From NCBI GenBank assembly GCA_035578905.1, contig JAQJVL010000057.1, forward strand, positions 744,001 through 808,000: 64,000 nt of DNA, in the 5' to 3' direction. Source of the stretch: Stictocephala bisonia (taxonomy: Eukaryota > Arthropoda > Insecta > Hemiptera > Membracidae). This document shows positions 38,397-47,999 of the stretch, piece after piece. A program made the translations under genes and the position numbers. How positions within the stretch are numbered: position 1 is the first letter of the stretch; each line of letters opens with the position of its first letter. The notes below the pieces were generated by a model that worked only from the letters and a program-made list of their open reading frames with translations, did not search any database and was not told the DNA's origin.

Positions 38397-38729
38397 TTAA
38401 GTTTTAAGGCTTTTTTCTTCTAATGGAAGGTCACAAATTCGTGACAGTCCAGCTACCAGGTTTGTTTCTATTTTAAAACTACCAAGGCGGTACAGTTTTA
38501 AACACTCAATTTTATCAAAGTCAGCCGCCATCTTTCTGACAATCATGTGTCGTACAAGTTGAGTGAAATAAATAGATTCAACCAGCACCCATGGAAGTCT
38601 CCATATACATTTCACGGAAGAGGAGATAGCCCAGACGAACTTAACTTTACCAGGAGGGAAAGTAACCGGTCTTGACGTTTTTTTTCTGGAATTTATATTG
38701 CATACTGTTAGCTGATTGAAACAATGGCT
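38397..38729 (-). other. Unrecognised open frame of 110 codons
   Basis: Between in-frame stops at 38730-38732 and 38397-38399 the minus strand is open, with no early ATG. The composition is less skewed than that of chance frames in this AT-rich DNA, with segments such as 'TFPPGKVKFVWAISSSVKC' and 'LKLYRLGSFKIETNLVAGL'. I do not recognise the family. It could be an exon-like remnant of a mobile element lying just outside the candidate at 38842. I do not assign a function. Confidence 0.2.
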
Positions 38730-38841
38730 TCAAAGAGTCTGAAACAATGGCTTCAAAGAGTCCACTTTATGATACAGGCAATATTCCAAAAGCATTGAAG
38801 CGATGAAAAATAAGTAGCTGTTCTGAAGCCTGGCAAAACCC

Positions 38842-39445
38842 TTAACACTTTAGCTGCCATGTCAGTCCAAATACGCCCGACGTTGTTGTTCAGTAACCTT
38901 TTGTTTATTTTATTGTTACTCGACTGGTCCTGCTTTCTTAAAGAAACCGATCACACTTTATTATACTGCAAGCATCATACTATTTACAGAGCGAATTTCT
39001 AAGTTTTTTGTTGTATACCAAGTTGTTCATAAAACTTTAAATTTTGGCATGTTCTACGGGCAAGTTGTCGGGAGTATAGGCTCGATAGACTTATTTAATG
39101 AATGTTGGTATTGAAATAACGTAATACAAATTGAATACTGGATTACTTTCATAAGCAGTCAGTGTAGCCAAACCATGAAAACAAATTTACCTCAAAATGG
39201 TCAGGCCGATATGCCCGACAGAGTTTTTTATGTGCCGTATACGCTACTAAAAAACTGTGTCGGGCCAATACTCCCGACATATTTATATACATATAATGCC
39301 TATGTATGTACTATTTCTATACTCAGAAATGGTGGTATAGTAAATACAATGCATAATTTTTTTAAATATGTGCATAAAACATTTTGGCAATTTAGAGCAA
39401 AAATACTCATTATAAGGATGGCAGCTAACGAGTACAAAGGTTTAG
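38842..39445. mobile_element. Possible piggyBac-like non-autonomous element
   Basis: The left end is TTAA (38842-38845) followed by 'cactttagctgccatgtc'. Near the right end, the complement reads 'gttagctgccatcc', an inverted match to 'tttagctgccatgtc'. The outer right TTAA is not intact ('gttta'). Five copies of CCCGAC occur in both orientations (38876, 39067, 39214, 39259 and 39273), like subterminal repeats. No transposase is visible. The open frame at 39175-39504 is inside the element and has no domain. Confidence 0.35.
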
Positions 39446-39539
39446 GGCGATACCATCTCTTCGTAGTCTTTGTTAAAGTTACTGGAAAGACTGCCATACA
39501 GTAGAATATCACCCGTTCTTGATTCTATTGCTCTATTTT

Positions 39540-40960
39540 AGCAGACTAGTTTTCGCCCTGGCTATGTAGTGACCAGATCCTACCTCTGACATAATTAATC
39601 GAGAATGGTTTTGAAAAACATCAGCAGCTTTTGATGATCTTGCAGCAATTTATGACACAGTATGTAGCATTTTGCCGTAAAGTTCTACAGCCTTCTTCCC
39701 TGCCCCTTTCTTTGGCGACTCTTAGAGCCAATGCGTAGTGCCAGGCCAGTAAAAAAGTTTATCTCGGTCGTGAGGAAATTTTTTTAGATGGGTTAAGGTT
39801 AATCTGCCACAGGGGACTGTACTTGATCCAATTCTGTTCAACGTGAACACCTCTGTCATATAAATCACAAAGTCTACAAAACATCAATAACATAAGTACT
39901 TCAGTGATACTGGAGAAACACTCCCAAGTGAACTTACAGCACTCGAAGAATGTTTTAGAACCTTGAAGCTAAATCCTAAACCATCAAAAACCAAACTCCA
40001 CTTCCTTGGCTCCCGGTGCTGTGCAATATGTAAGTTCTCCGCAGTTAAAACCTCAGGAGGCACTACTTAAAGAATTCAATAACGTCTTGAATGCCCCTCG
40101 CCATTACCCAGGATCTCCCACGTGAGAACGGTCGCTCAATAACGTCTCGAATGCCCCTCGTCATTACCCAGGATCTCGCACGTAAGAACGGTCGCTCAAT
40201 AACGTCTTGAATGCCCCTCGTCATTACCCAGGATCTCGCACGTAAGAACGGTCGCTCAATAACGCCTTGAATGCCCCTCGCCATTACCCAGGATCTCGCA
40301 CGTAAGAACGGTCGCTCAATAACGTCTTGAATGCCCCTCGCCGTTACCCAGGATCTCGCACGTAAGAACGGTCGCTCAATAACGTCTTGAATGCCCCTCG
40401 CCATTACCCAGGATCTCGCACGTGAGAACGGTCGCTCAATAACGTCTTGAATGCCCCTCGCCATTACCCAGGATCTCGCACGTGAGAACGGTCGCTCAAT
40501 AACGTCTTGAATGCCCCTCGTCATTATCCAGGATCTCCCACGTGAGAACGGTCGCTTAAAATCCGAAACCTACCTCTACATACTGCTTTCCAGTTGATCA
40601 GATAAAATGTCTCACCCAATACTAGCTGGCAAATAGTGTGGAACAGAATTGATGGACGGAGTAAGTTCCTTACTTACTATCGATCAGTTATGCCTGTAGA
40701 TGAAATGAACCTCCCTCGTAGGGAATGGACACTGTTGAATCGCTTCCGAACTGGCCTCGGCAGATGTAAAGGGAACTGAATATATAAAGGGGTATTAACA
40801 CTAAATCAGTGATGTAATTACGGGGAGTCCAACTATGGGATCCAAACAACGGATCACATAGTTACAGGCTGTCCCTCGTGATTGTACGGAGGGATTAACT
40901 AGCATAAATAGAATCAAGTGAGGCAAATCTTAAATGACTTTATGGAATGAATTTAGCTTT
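39540..40960 (+). pseudogene. Jockey-type non-LTR retrotransposon RT fragment, interrupted by a 60-bp array
   Basis: The left part shows 'IENGFEKHQ', then motif A as 'FDDLAAIYDTV' (39630-39662), 'VNLPQGTVLDPILFNVN' (motif B, 39797-39850) and 'LKLNPKPSKTKLHFLG' (39965-40010). A 60-bp tandem array occupies 40075-40557. Beyond it come 'LPRREWTLLNRFRTGLGRC' (40710-40770) and 'YGIQTTDHIVTGCPS' (40832-40880), the C-terminal zinc-knuckle-like region of jockey-type ORF2 with one Cys lost. The motif C region (YADD) falls in a decayed stretch near 39880. Multiple stops and frame changes make it inactive. The family style differs from the elements at 27340 and 35870. Confidence 0.75.
40075..40557. repeat. 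60-bp tandem array, 8 units
   Basis: Eight units of exactly 60 bp share 'aacgtcttgaatgcccctcg' and 'gagaacggtcgctcaat', with few substitutions and no length change. The minus strand is open through all of it (a 20-residue repeat 'ARGIQDVIERPF'), because 60 is a multiple of three. The array lies inside a dead retroelement. Confidence 0.97.
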
Positions 40961-42739
40961 GTGAAAGGAGATCACTTGTTATTATTAATAAATATTTCGG
41001 ATCTTACTCCAAATATATATATATTTATGTTTACATTTTTATATACATTTTTTTTATATATTATATGAAAAATATGGAACAAGATTTAAAGGTCATGATA
41101 TATAATATAATAAACCATATTATGCTTTAAGGTTTTCAAATAAAATCACAGGCAATTTAATGATAAATATTTTATTTTTATTTATAAATCTGAAACAGTG
41201 TGTTGTTTATAAAAATGAGTAGAATACGTGAACTCGAAACTTAGCTTTATAGTCTATATAACTATTGTCTCAATAACAATAATCGTTTTCCCTAATGTTT
41301 GTTATGGAAAGTTGTTTGAAAGCAAACTATTCGGATACTATTATTGAGAAACAGCAAACATTGGTATTATTTTATCTCACTATTTATACAAAAGTATTTC
41401 TTTAAACTAAGATTTATTTCTTTTTTGTGTTTACTTTAATTTTGTAATAAAAATTGTAACTATTACTTATTTTTAGACAAAGTGGTTACTTCCGTAGCAC
41501 CCATTATCTGTTATTGCAGCGGACTGGCCTAAAGTCCGAGACCGCTTCCTCTGCCCTTCCTCTTATCACAGACACAAGCACTTAACGGCTTTTAGGCACT
41601 GAGCCCTTAAGGGCCAGAGTTATGACCGCCTGCACTTAGCCATTTCCTGAGAGGAGAAGACAGGCCAATATCATTCTTGTAAGATTTCTTTTTAAGATTA
41701 TTTACTTTACATTATATTTGTATGGGACGTGACAAATCGCCCATATAAACCAAAAATATTCGTAGATTCTAAAACTATTGCGTACTTTAAATTTAGCATC
41801 TTAAAATAAGGTAATAACTTACTAAATTGTTTAAAACATATATAACGGTACATTTTGTGATCGGGCGAAAAGCAAGCGTGAAACAGCAATGTGGCTGCAG
41901 TAAGATGGATGGCGCAACAACCTGTAACATACCACATAACATGATTGCTAAAACATGGTAAAAGTAACATTAAAAATACCATATTTTTAAACTAAAACAC
42001 ATATTTACAGGTAAAACTAAGATCAAAACTTTCAACCAAACATTCCATAACAGAAAAACGGACAGATTCCATTGCAATGCTTTTATTATGGGGGCTATAA
42101 AAGTGATTTCCATTAAGGTTAGGCCAATAAAGATTTTATTCGTTTTTCCTGAAAACTTACTGAAAGGTAAAATAGCTGTAAAAACGAAAATCGAAAATAA
42201 TATTTTGTTTGCCAATACCCAAGATTAATTACGGTACATTTATATAGGGAAATATAGTCTATATTTTTAATAATTTATGAGAACTATTATATTCGTGCAA
42301 TTTAATATTTGATGCTATATCTAATAAACGCAATTAAACTATAACCAATGATTTGTTTTAAAAACAGTGCAATGTTTTACATATTAATTGGATTTAGTTT
42401 AACTGTCAGTCAAATGTCAAACTCATATATAGAACTTTTATGTGATGTATGTCATTCATTGCTATGAAATTCAATATGTGGTTAATATATTACAAAAGAA
42501 TTATAACTATAAAATGATGCAACGTTCACGTTATATGTTACGTGAACCTAAGAAGGATGCAATAACAAACGTTTAATGCTAGAATGGCATGTCAACAGCT
42601 GTTTAAGGCATAATCTGACATGCTCGTAACACTTCAAGGATTCCAACACTCTGAAACAAAGAGGTATTTTATCTCTAGCAAGTTATCAGAATACTACCAC
42701 TGGCCAATGAAACAATTTATTAAAAATCCACTAATACTC

Positions 42740-42740
<1 letters not shown>
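40961..42740. other. AT-rich DNA, no gene supported
   Basis: This includes the dispersed repeat at 41515-41660. Minus-strand frames at 41707-41982 and 41970-42215 have no recognisable domain. Confidence 0.45.
41515..41660. repeat. Dispersed repeat, copy 1 (partner 55225-55345)
   Basis: 'cttaacggcttttag', 'ctgagcc.ttaa' and the preceding 'gtc..agaccgc' are shared in order with 55225-55345. It is a GC-richer island that may be a SINE fragment; no clear Pol III box is seen. Confidence 0.55.

Positions 42741-42804
<64 letters not shown>
42741..42804. repeat. (TA)32 microsatellite
   Basis: There are 64 bases of perfect TA dinucleotide. The Tyr-Ile open frame ending here is an artefact. Confidence 0.99.
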
Positions 42805-42805
<1 letters not shown>

Positions 42806-44090
42806 CTCTTCATTTCTACATGCCTGCTTTAAGTTTCTATATAAAAATTGCTATTATAATAGTTATAAGCTAAATTTAAAATAATTAAACTAAATTAATA
42901 ATTGCAATAGCGAAGTAAAAGTATCTTTCATAATGCCTCCGTTTATAGTTGTAAATAAAATTGTAAAATGTATTAAATAAAGTTCAGATATAAATCTGTA
43001 GTATGCGAGTGTTATTATATGTTATTGTAAACTGCATGAAAAATACTTTCATTGGATGCGAAACTCACAGTGTGTCCCAAAAGACTAATATACTTTGTGA
43101 GACCTTTTACTTGTGCGTAAGTAATATTTTAGAATTAATGAAATTTTTATTTTAATGGAGTTTTCAAGTGTTGCTCAAATTTAGTTTTCCAAGTATGACA
43201 TGTTTTATTAAAAGTCTTTACAATATAGGAAGAATACCGGCAACTAGAGAATTCCACAATTGTTGCGTTTGAAATTTAAAATAAAAAATGTTTTTAAATC
43301 AAGTTTTACATTTTAAAATGTTTAATATGTTTTACATTTTTTTTTATTATTGACTAAAGTAATAAAACTAACATTTCAGTCATATGACGACATCTCAAAA
43401 GGACTTTGAGCTTTGTTTGGGATCAATAGATATACTTATGACATTAGAGGTTAATACATATGGGATTTCTGGTACTTTAGGGCATATACGAGTATTTAAA
43501 CTAGGCTATTCAATTCAGTCAGTAAATTGCCTTACTGAGGAAACGTCAGATATACCTAAAATTATCTCTTATCTTCAATGTATGTATTGAATTTTGAACA
43601 TTACTGCACATTACGGCATTGCAATAGCCTAATACATCTAAAAAAAATATTGTAATTTGTCAACTAGAATAGTACAATTCTATGTATATTTTTATGTTTC
43701 AATTGTAAAATAGGCAGTAATATTTTGTTTAACAACATGAACTCATTAAGTTAGTGTAACACTCTGTCTATTCAAACAGTTTAATCGGTAATGTAGCACA
43801 CTACATTTTACACACGTTGATTTAGGATTACTTTATTGTAAGAGAAAAACAAAATTGTAATTTAATGGTAGTTTTTCTCTTTTTCATCACAAACCCGTTT
43901 CAGTTTTTGTACTAAACTCGTTCATTAATTTTTCTCAACTTTATGTAATTTAAGTCTCTGTGGTTCTTTAAACTCCTAAGAGAACATTATTATGCAACTC
44001 AAATAATCCTATTGTAGGCATTTATTACAATAATATGAGAAGAATATAACACACACAAAATTGTGAAGAATTGGCGTCGTTAAGTTGTTC
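42805..44090. other. AT-rich DNA, no gene supported
   Basis: At 43071 'cagtgtgtcccaaaag' resembles the terminus of a DNA transposon, but no second end was found. A 68-codon frame at 43384-43590 lacks domains. Confidence 0.4.
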
Positions 44091-45297
44091 GTGTTGAAAC
44101 TGTGGTTCGACCATCTGACGTAAGTTGTAGAGGGTAAAGCTGTGGTTCGACCATCTGACGTAAGTTGTAGAGGGTAAAACTGTGGTTCGACCAACTGACG
44201 TAAGTTGTAGAGGGTAAAACTGTGGTTCGACCATCTGACGTAAGTTGTAAAGGGTAAAGCTGTGGTTCGACCATCTGACGTAAGTTGTAGAGGGTAAAAC
44301 TTGGTTCGACTATCTGACGTAAGTTGTAGAGGGTAAAACTGGAGTTCGACCATCTGATGTAAGTTGTAGAGGGTAAACTGTGGTTCGTCCATCTGACGTA
44401 AGTTGTAGAGGGTAAAACTGTGGTTCGACCATATGACGTAAGTTGTAGAGGGTAAAACTGGAGTTCGACCATCTGACGTAAGTTGTAGAGGGTAAAATTG
44501 TGGTTCGACCATCTGACGGAAGTTGTAGAGGGTAAAACTGTGCTTCGACTATCTGACGTAAGTTGTAGAGGGTGAAACTGGAGTTCGACACCTGACGTAA
44601 GTTGTAGAGGGTAAAACTGTGCTTCGACTATGTGACGTAAGTTGTAGAGAGTAAAACTGGAGTTGGACCATCTGACGTAAGTTGTAGAGGGTAAAACTAG
44701 AGTTCGACCATCTGACGTAAGTTGTAGTGGGTAAAACTGTGGTTCGACCATCTGACGTAAGTTGTAGAGGGTAAAACTGTGCTTCGACTATCTGACGTAA
44801 GTTTTAGAGGTTAAAACTGGAGTTCGACCATCTGACGTAAGTTGTAGAGGGTAAAACTGTGGTTTGACCATCTGACGTAAGTTGTAGAGGGTAAAACTGG
44901 AGTTCGACCATCTGACGTAAGTTGTAGAGGGTAAAACTGTGCTTCGACTATCTGACGTAAGTTGTAGAGGGTAAAACTGGAGTTCGACCATCTGACGTAA
45001 GTTGTAGAGGGTAAAACTGTGGTTCGTCCATCTGACGTAAGTTGTAAAGAGTAAAACTGGAGTTCGACCATCTGACGTAAGTTGTAGAGGGTAAAACTGT
45101 GCTTCGACTATCTGACATAAGTTGTAGAGGGTAAAACTGTGCTTCGACTATCTGACGTAAGTTGTAGAGGGTAAAACTGGAGTTTGACCATCAGACGTAA
45201 GTTGTAGAGGGTAAAACTGGAGTTCGACCATCTGACGTAAGTTGTAGAGGGTAAAACTGTGGTTCGACCATCTGACGTAAGTTGTAGAGGGTAAAAC
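44091..45297. repeat. 40-bp tandem array, about 30 units
   Basis: The unit is 'gtggttcgaccatctgacgt' plus 'aagttgtagagggtaaaact'. Three unit types differ in the first bases: 'tgtggttcgaccatc', 'tggagttcgaccatc' and 'tgtgcttcgactatc'. They are clustered unevenly: the first type dominates the left end and all three mix towards the right. Minus-strand frames in several phases are artefacts of the repeat. Confidence 0.96.
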
Positions 45298-46270
45298 CTT
45301 TACCAACACTTTTAAAAGGGAATCACTCATCGAACACAGATTTATAACATTTATTTATTTGAAAACATGTTTTTAGTAATTGTAATATTGTTAGTTAAAT
45401 GACAGTTTTTTATATCTTAACATTTGGTAAGTAATGAATATGAACAAACAGTCTTTATTTGTAATGTTAATTGGAAGTAACATTGGAGAATGTTAACTGT
45501 TATTTGCTTAGTATTATCTTATTATTTACCTAATAAAAATTAATGTGGCTGGCATGTTTTAGTCCTATTTCCTGTGATACATTGCAATTTAAAGGTATTA
45601 ATTTCTAGTTACCTGATTACGTTTGTAAAATAAATAAAAATCACAACGTAAATATTTTTGTATGGGCTTTTTGTTTTCCAGTATTTGTTTTTTGTTACTT
45701 TTGTTACATCGGAGTGATAATTTTATGAAATTTATTCTAAAATTATTGTATATATTCGAAAGGAATACATGGTTGATTTTAGCATGTGATCCTCTAATAT
45801 GATAGTGTATTTTTATAAAATACATAAAAAGTTGTCTGTTTAATATATTAAGAAAAATTTTATTTTACTAATGTTTAAAAATACACAATGTAAGATATAT
45901 AGTTTATTACTTGAGTGTTATATTTTTAAACTGTTCTTTCATATCGTATATAGGGTTATTGAATTGGTTTAGTGTATTCATATTTCTATGAATACACTAA
46001 ACCAATTCAAAAGTAAACACGTCTATTTGTCGTCATTTGATACTAATTACATAGATCTGCTTACCTCTATTATGTTACGTTATTTCCAATTAAGCCATGT
46101 ATACATTCTGGATTATTACTGTAGTGCTTGTTAGTACAGTATTGTTGTTTATGTCATTCCTTGACGTTTTTATTATTTTCCAAACATAAGCAAGCCGTTT
46201 TCAAATGTATCATTCTGAATAGTTTTATTATGATTGTGATGTAATCAACCTTGTGATTACATTTTGATGT
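45298..46270. other. AT-rich DNA, no gene supported
   Basis: This contains the hairpin at 45959-46010. A minus-strand frame at 45598-45825 has no domain. Confidence 0.45.
45959..46010. repeat. Perfect 23-bp inverted repeat (hairpin)
   Basis: 'ttgaattggtttagtgtatt' + 'cat' is followed by six bases and its exact reverse complement. There are no mismatches, unusual in this old-looking DNA. Confidence 0.95.
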
Positions 46271-46480
46271 GCCAGTAGCCTTGACTGGAGGGTTCAGACG
46301 TTATCGCGAGATAATGGAGTCAAGCAATATCGAGTGTGGCTGTCCCTTGGATAGGTGACCGTCTGAGCGATCTCGTCCTTATACGCAGCCCGCTTGCCCG
46401 TTCACTCCCAAGGTTAAGTGTTAGAGAGGGCTTCTTAGACCAAACTTTATCTGCTAAAATAAGACGATCTTTAACTTTTT
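46271..46480 (+). mobile_element. 5S-rRNA-derived SINE (SINE3-type)
   Basis: From about 46290 to 46395 the sequence follows the 3' two thirds of a 5S rRNA. 'agtcaagcaatatcgagtgt' (46318-46337) lies over the A-box region, and 'cttggataggtgaccgtctg' (46346-46365) over the C box. It departs from a functional 5S gene at many positions and lacks the correct 5' and 3' ends, so it is not a 5S gene. The following 'ttagagagggcttcttagac' stretch and AT-rich end are probably the SINE body and tail. Copy number in the genome is not known from this window; only one is present here. Confidence 0.7.
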
Positions 46481-46759
46481 ACTTTTACCTTATTGCAAAG
46501 TGGTGATTAAAGGATGCTTGTAGCGAGAGTGGCTGGCTCGTTTTTTTACTTTTTTTACATTACATCTAATTGTTGTATTTTGTGTACCTACATTTTTGCT
46601 TTTACAAAAGTGCACTTCTTTTCGTCAAACTTGAGGGACTACGAGAATGGCCTGTCGATGAGGGAAGCGTAAGATATGTTATAACATTCATTACATATTG
46701 TAAGTCGATAAATTTAACTTCCTAAAACACAAATAGTGCACTATATTGCCAAAGTATAC

Positions 46760-47070
46760 AACGTGTATCAGACACCCCGGATTCGATGTCTTGTAGTTGA
46801 ACCGTTTGACATTTAACGGTTACAATGCAGTTAAATTTAAGAAATAATAAATCTCATACGGCGAACGTCCAAAATTGTTTTTATTGGATTTAAAACACAA
46901 AGTGTGCCTGAAAATGAGGGTCATATGTTCGAATCTTGAAAATGTCAAATGGGAACTTAGGTCGTGTTACGCCCCATAAAGCCTCATCATTTTGATACAA
47001 ATATTTCTCAAATTAGTTTGATCCCTAGAGGCCGTAAAAGATTGCAGCCGGGTGGTCTGAAACACTCTGA
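46760..47070. mobile_element. MITE-like element with about 20-bp terminal inverted repeats
   Basis: The left end 'acgtgtatcagacaccccgg' pairs with the complement of the right end, 'gagtgtttcagaccacccgg', about 17 of 20 positions. The 310-bp interior is non-coding. No target duplication is obvious. Confidence 0.5.
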
Positions 47071-47499
47071 ATATGCATATAAACACAAGAGACCCTTAAT
47101 TATAGTATGAGGTAATCTATTTATCGTATTTAAATAATTTGTGGCTTACATGTATTTGTGAGGGAGATTCAGTATTGTAATCGATGACGCTTCTCATGAG
47201 CCACAGGCTTCATTATTATTCTGCTTGAATGTATGTAGTCAATGCATGGAACATGCATTTTGTGGTTTAATACATGTATACAAGTCGGGACAATTCCTTC
47301 TCTACACAAGTGACGTTCTCTCACGGCTCACTGTTTACATTGGAGCGTGTGATTCATCACACTCTCTGTTAACAATGTAAGTATTACATGATCCCATGTA
47401 AGGTAGATGTACACATTGTTCAATCTAAACTAACGGCTGGTGGTGTCCCAGCTATATAGCGGCTATTCTGGGTAAACTTAGTCAAACATCATGCTTTGT
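47071..47499. other. Spacer, no gene seen
   Basis: No coding or repeat signature is recognised. Confidence 0.5.
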
Positions 47500-47999
47500 C
47501 AGGGTTACATTGAAACTATTTCATTAAGATACCCTTGTTTTTTATAGGCAGGAAATACTGCCAAGTAATGAAGATATACTGTGAAATAAATGATTAAAAT
47601 ACCTAACGAATATAATATTCTCACATGGTTAATAAAACTTGTGACACATAGTGAAGGAAAATACCGTCCAGTAATAAAGTCAATACTGCCAAATAACGAA
47701 TGACAATACTGTAGCATAATGACAGAAAAGACTGTCTAGTAACGAAGATAAGACTGCCAAATAATGAATACTGGACCATAATGATAGAAAATATCGTCAA
47801 GTAAATGTGTTAGATAAAAAGAAAATACTGTCAAGTAATGAAGAAAATGCCTTGAAGAAATGAAAGGTATGATACTATATTAAGAAAAATACCGTTAATT
47901 AATGAGAAAAACCCGTCCAGTAATATTGAAAATTCTGTAAAATAATAGAAAGTATCGTCAAGTAATGAGAGAAATGTCATCAAGTAATAAAGTTAATGT
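47500..47999. repeat. Degenerate left edge of the 22-bp satellite
   Basis: Words such as 'gtcaagtaatgaa', 'aaaataccgtc' and 'actgccaaataa' recur at roughly 20-40 bp with many changes. They look like aged or ancestral units that grade into the regular array at 48000. Confidence 0.6.

Larger units (their letters stand above)
36871..38841. other. AT-rich DNA with a hairpin and one unexplained open frame
   Basis: This contains the perfect hairpin at 37338-37373 and the open frame at 38397-38729 (separate entries). A 22-bp tandem duplication ('gaaacaatggcttcaaagag') lies at about 38718-38761. No other gene is recognised. Confidence 0.45.

Noticed and set aside
44009..45330. Minus-strand frames over the 40-bp array
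   Set aside because: The unit is not a multiple of three, yet three phases are open, so openness reflects lack of stops in the unit.
46290..46395. Functional 5S rRNA gene
   Set aside because: Too many differences in conserved positions, wrong 5' and 3' ends and no T-run terminator in place; a 5S-derived SINE fits better.
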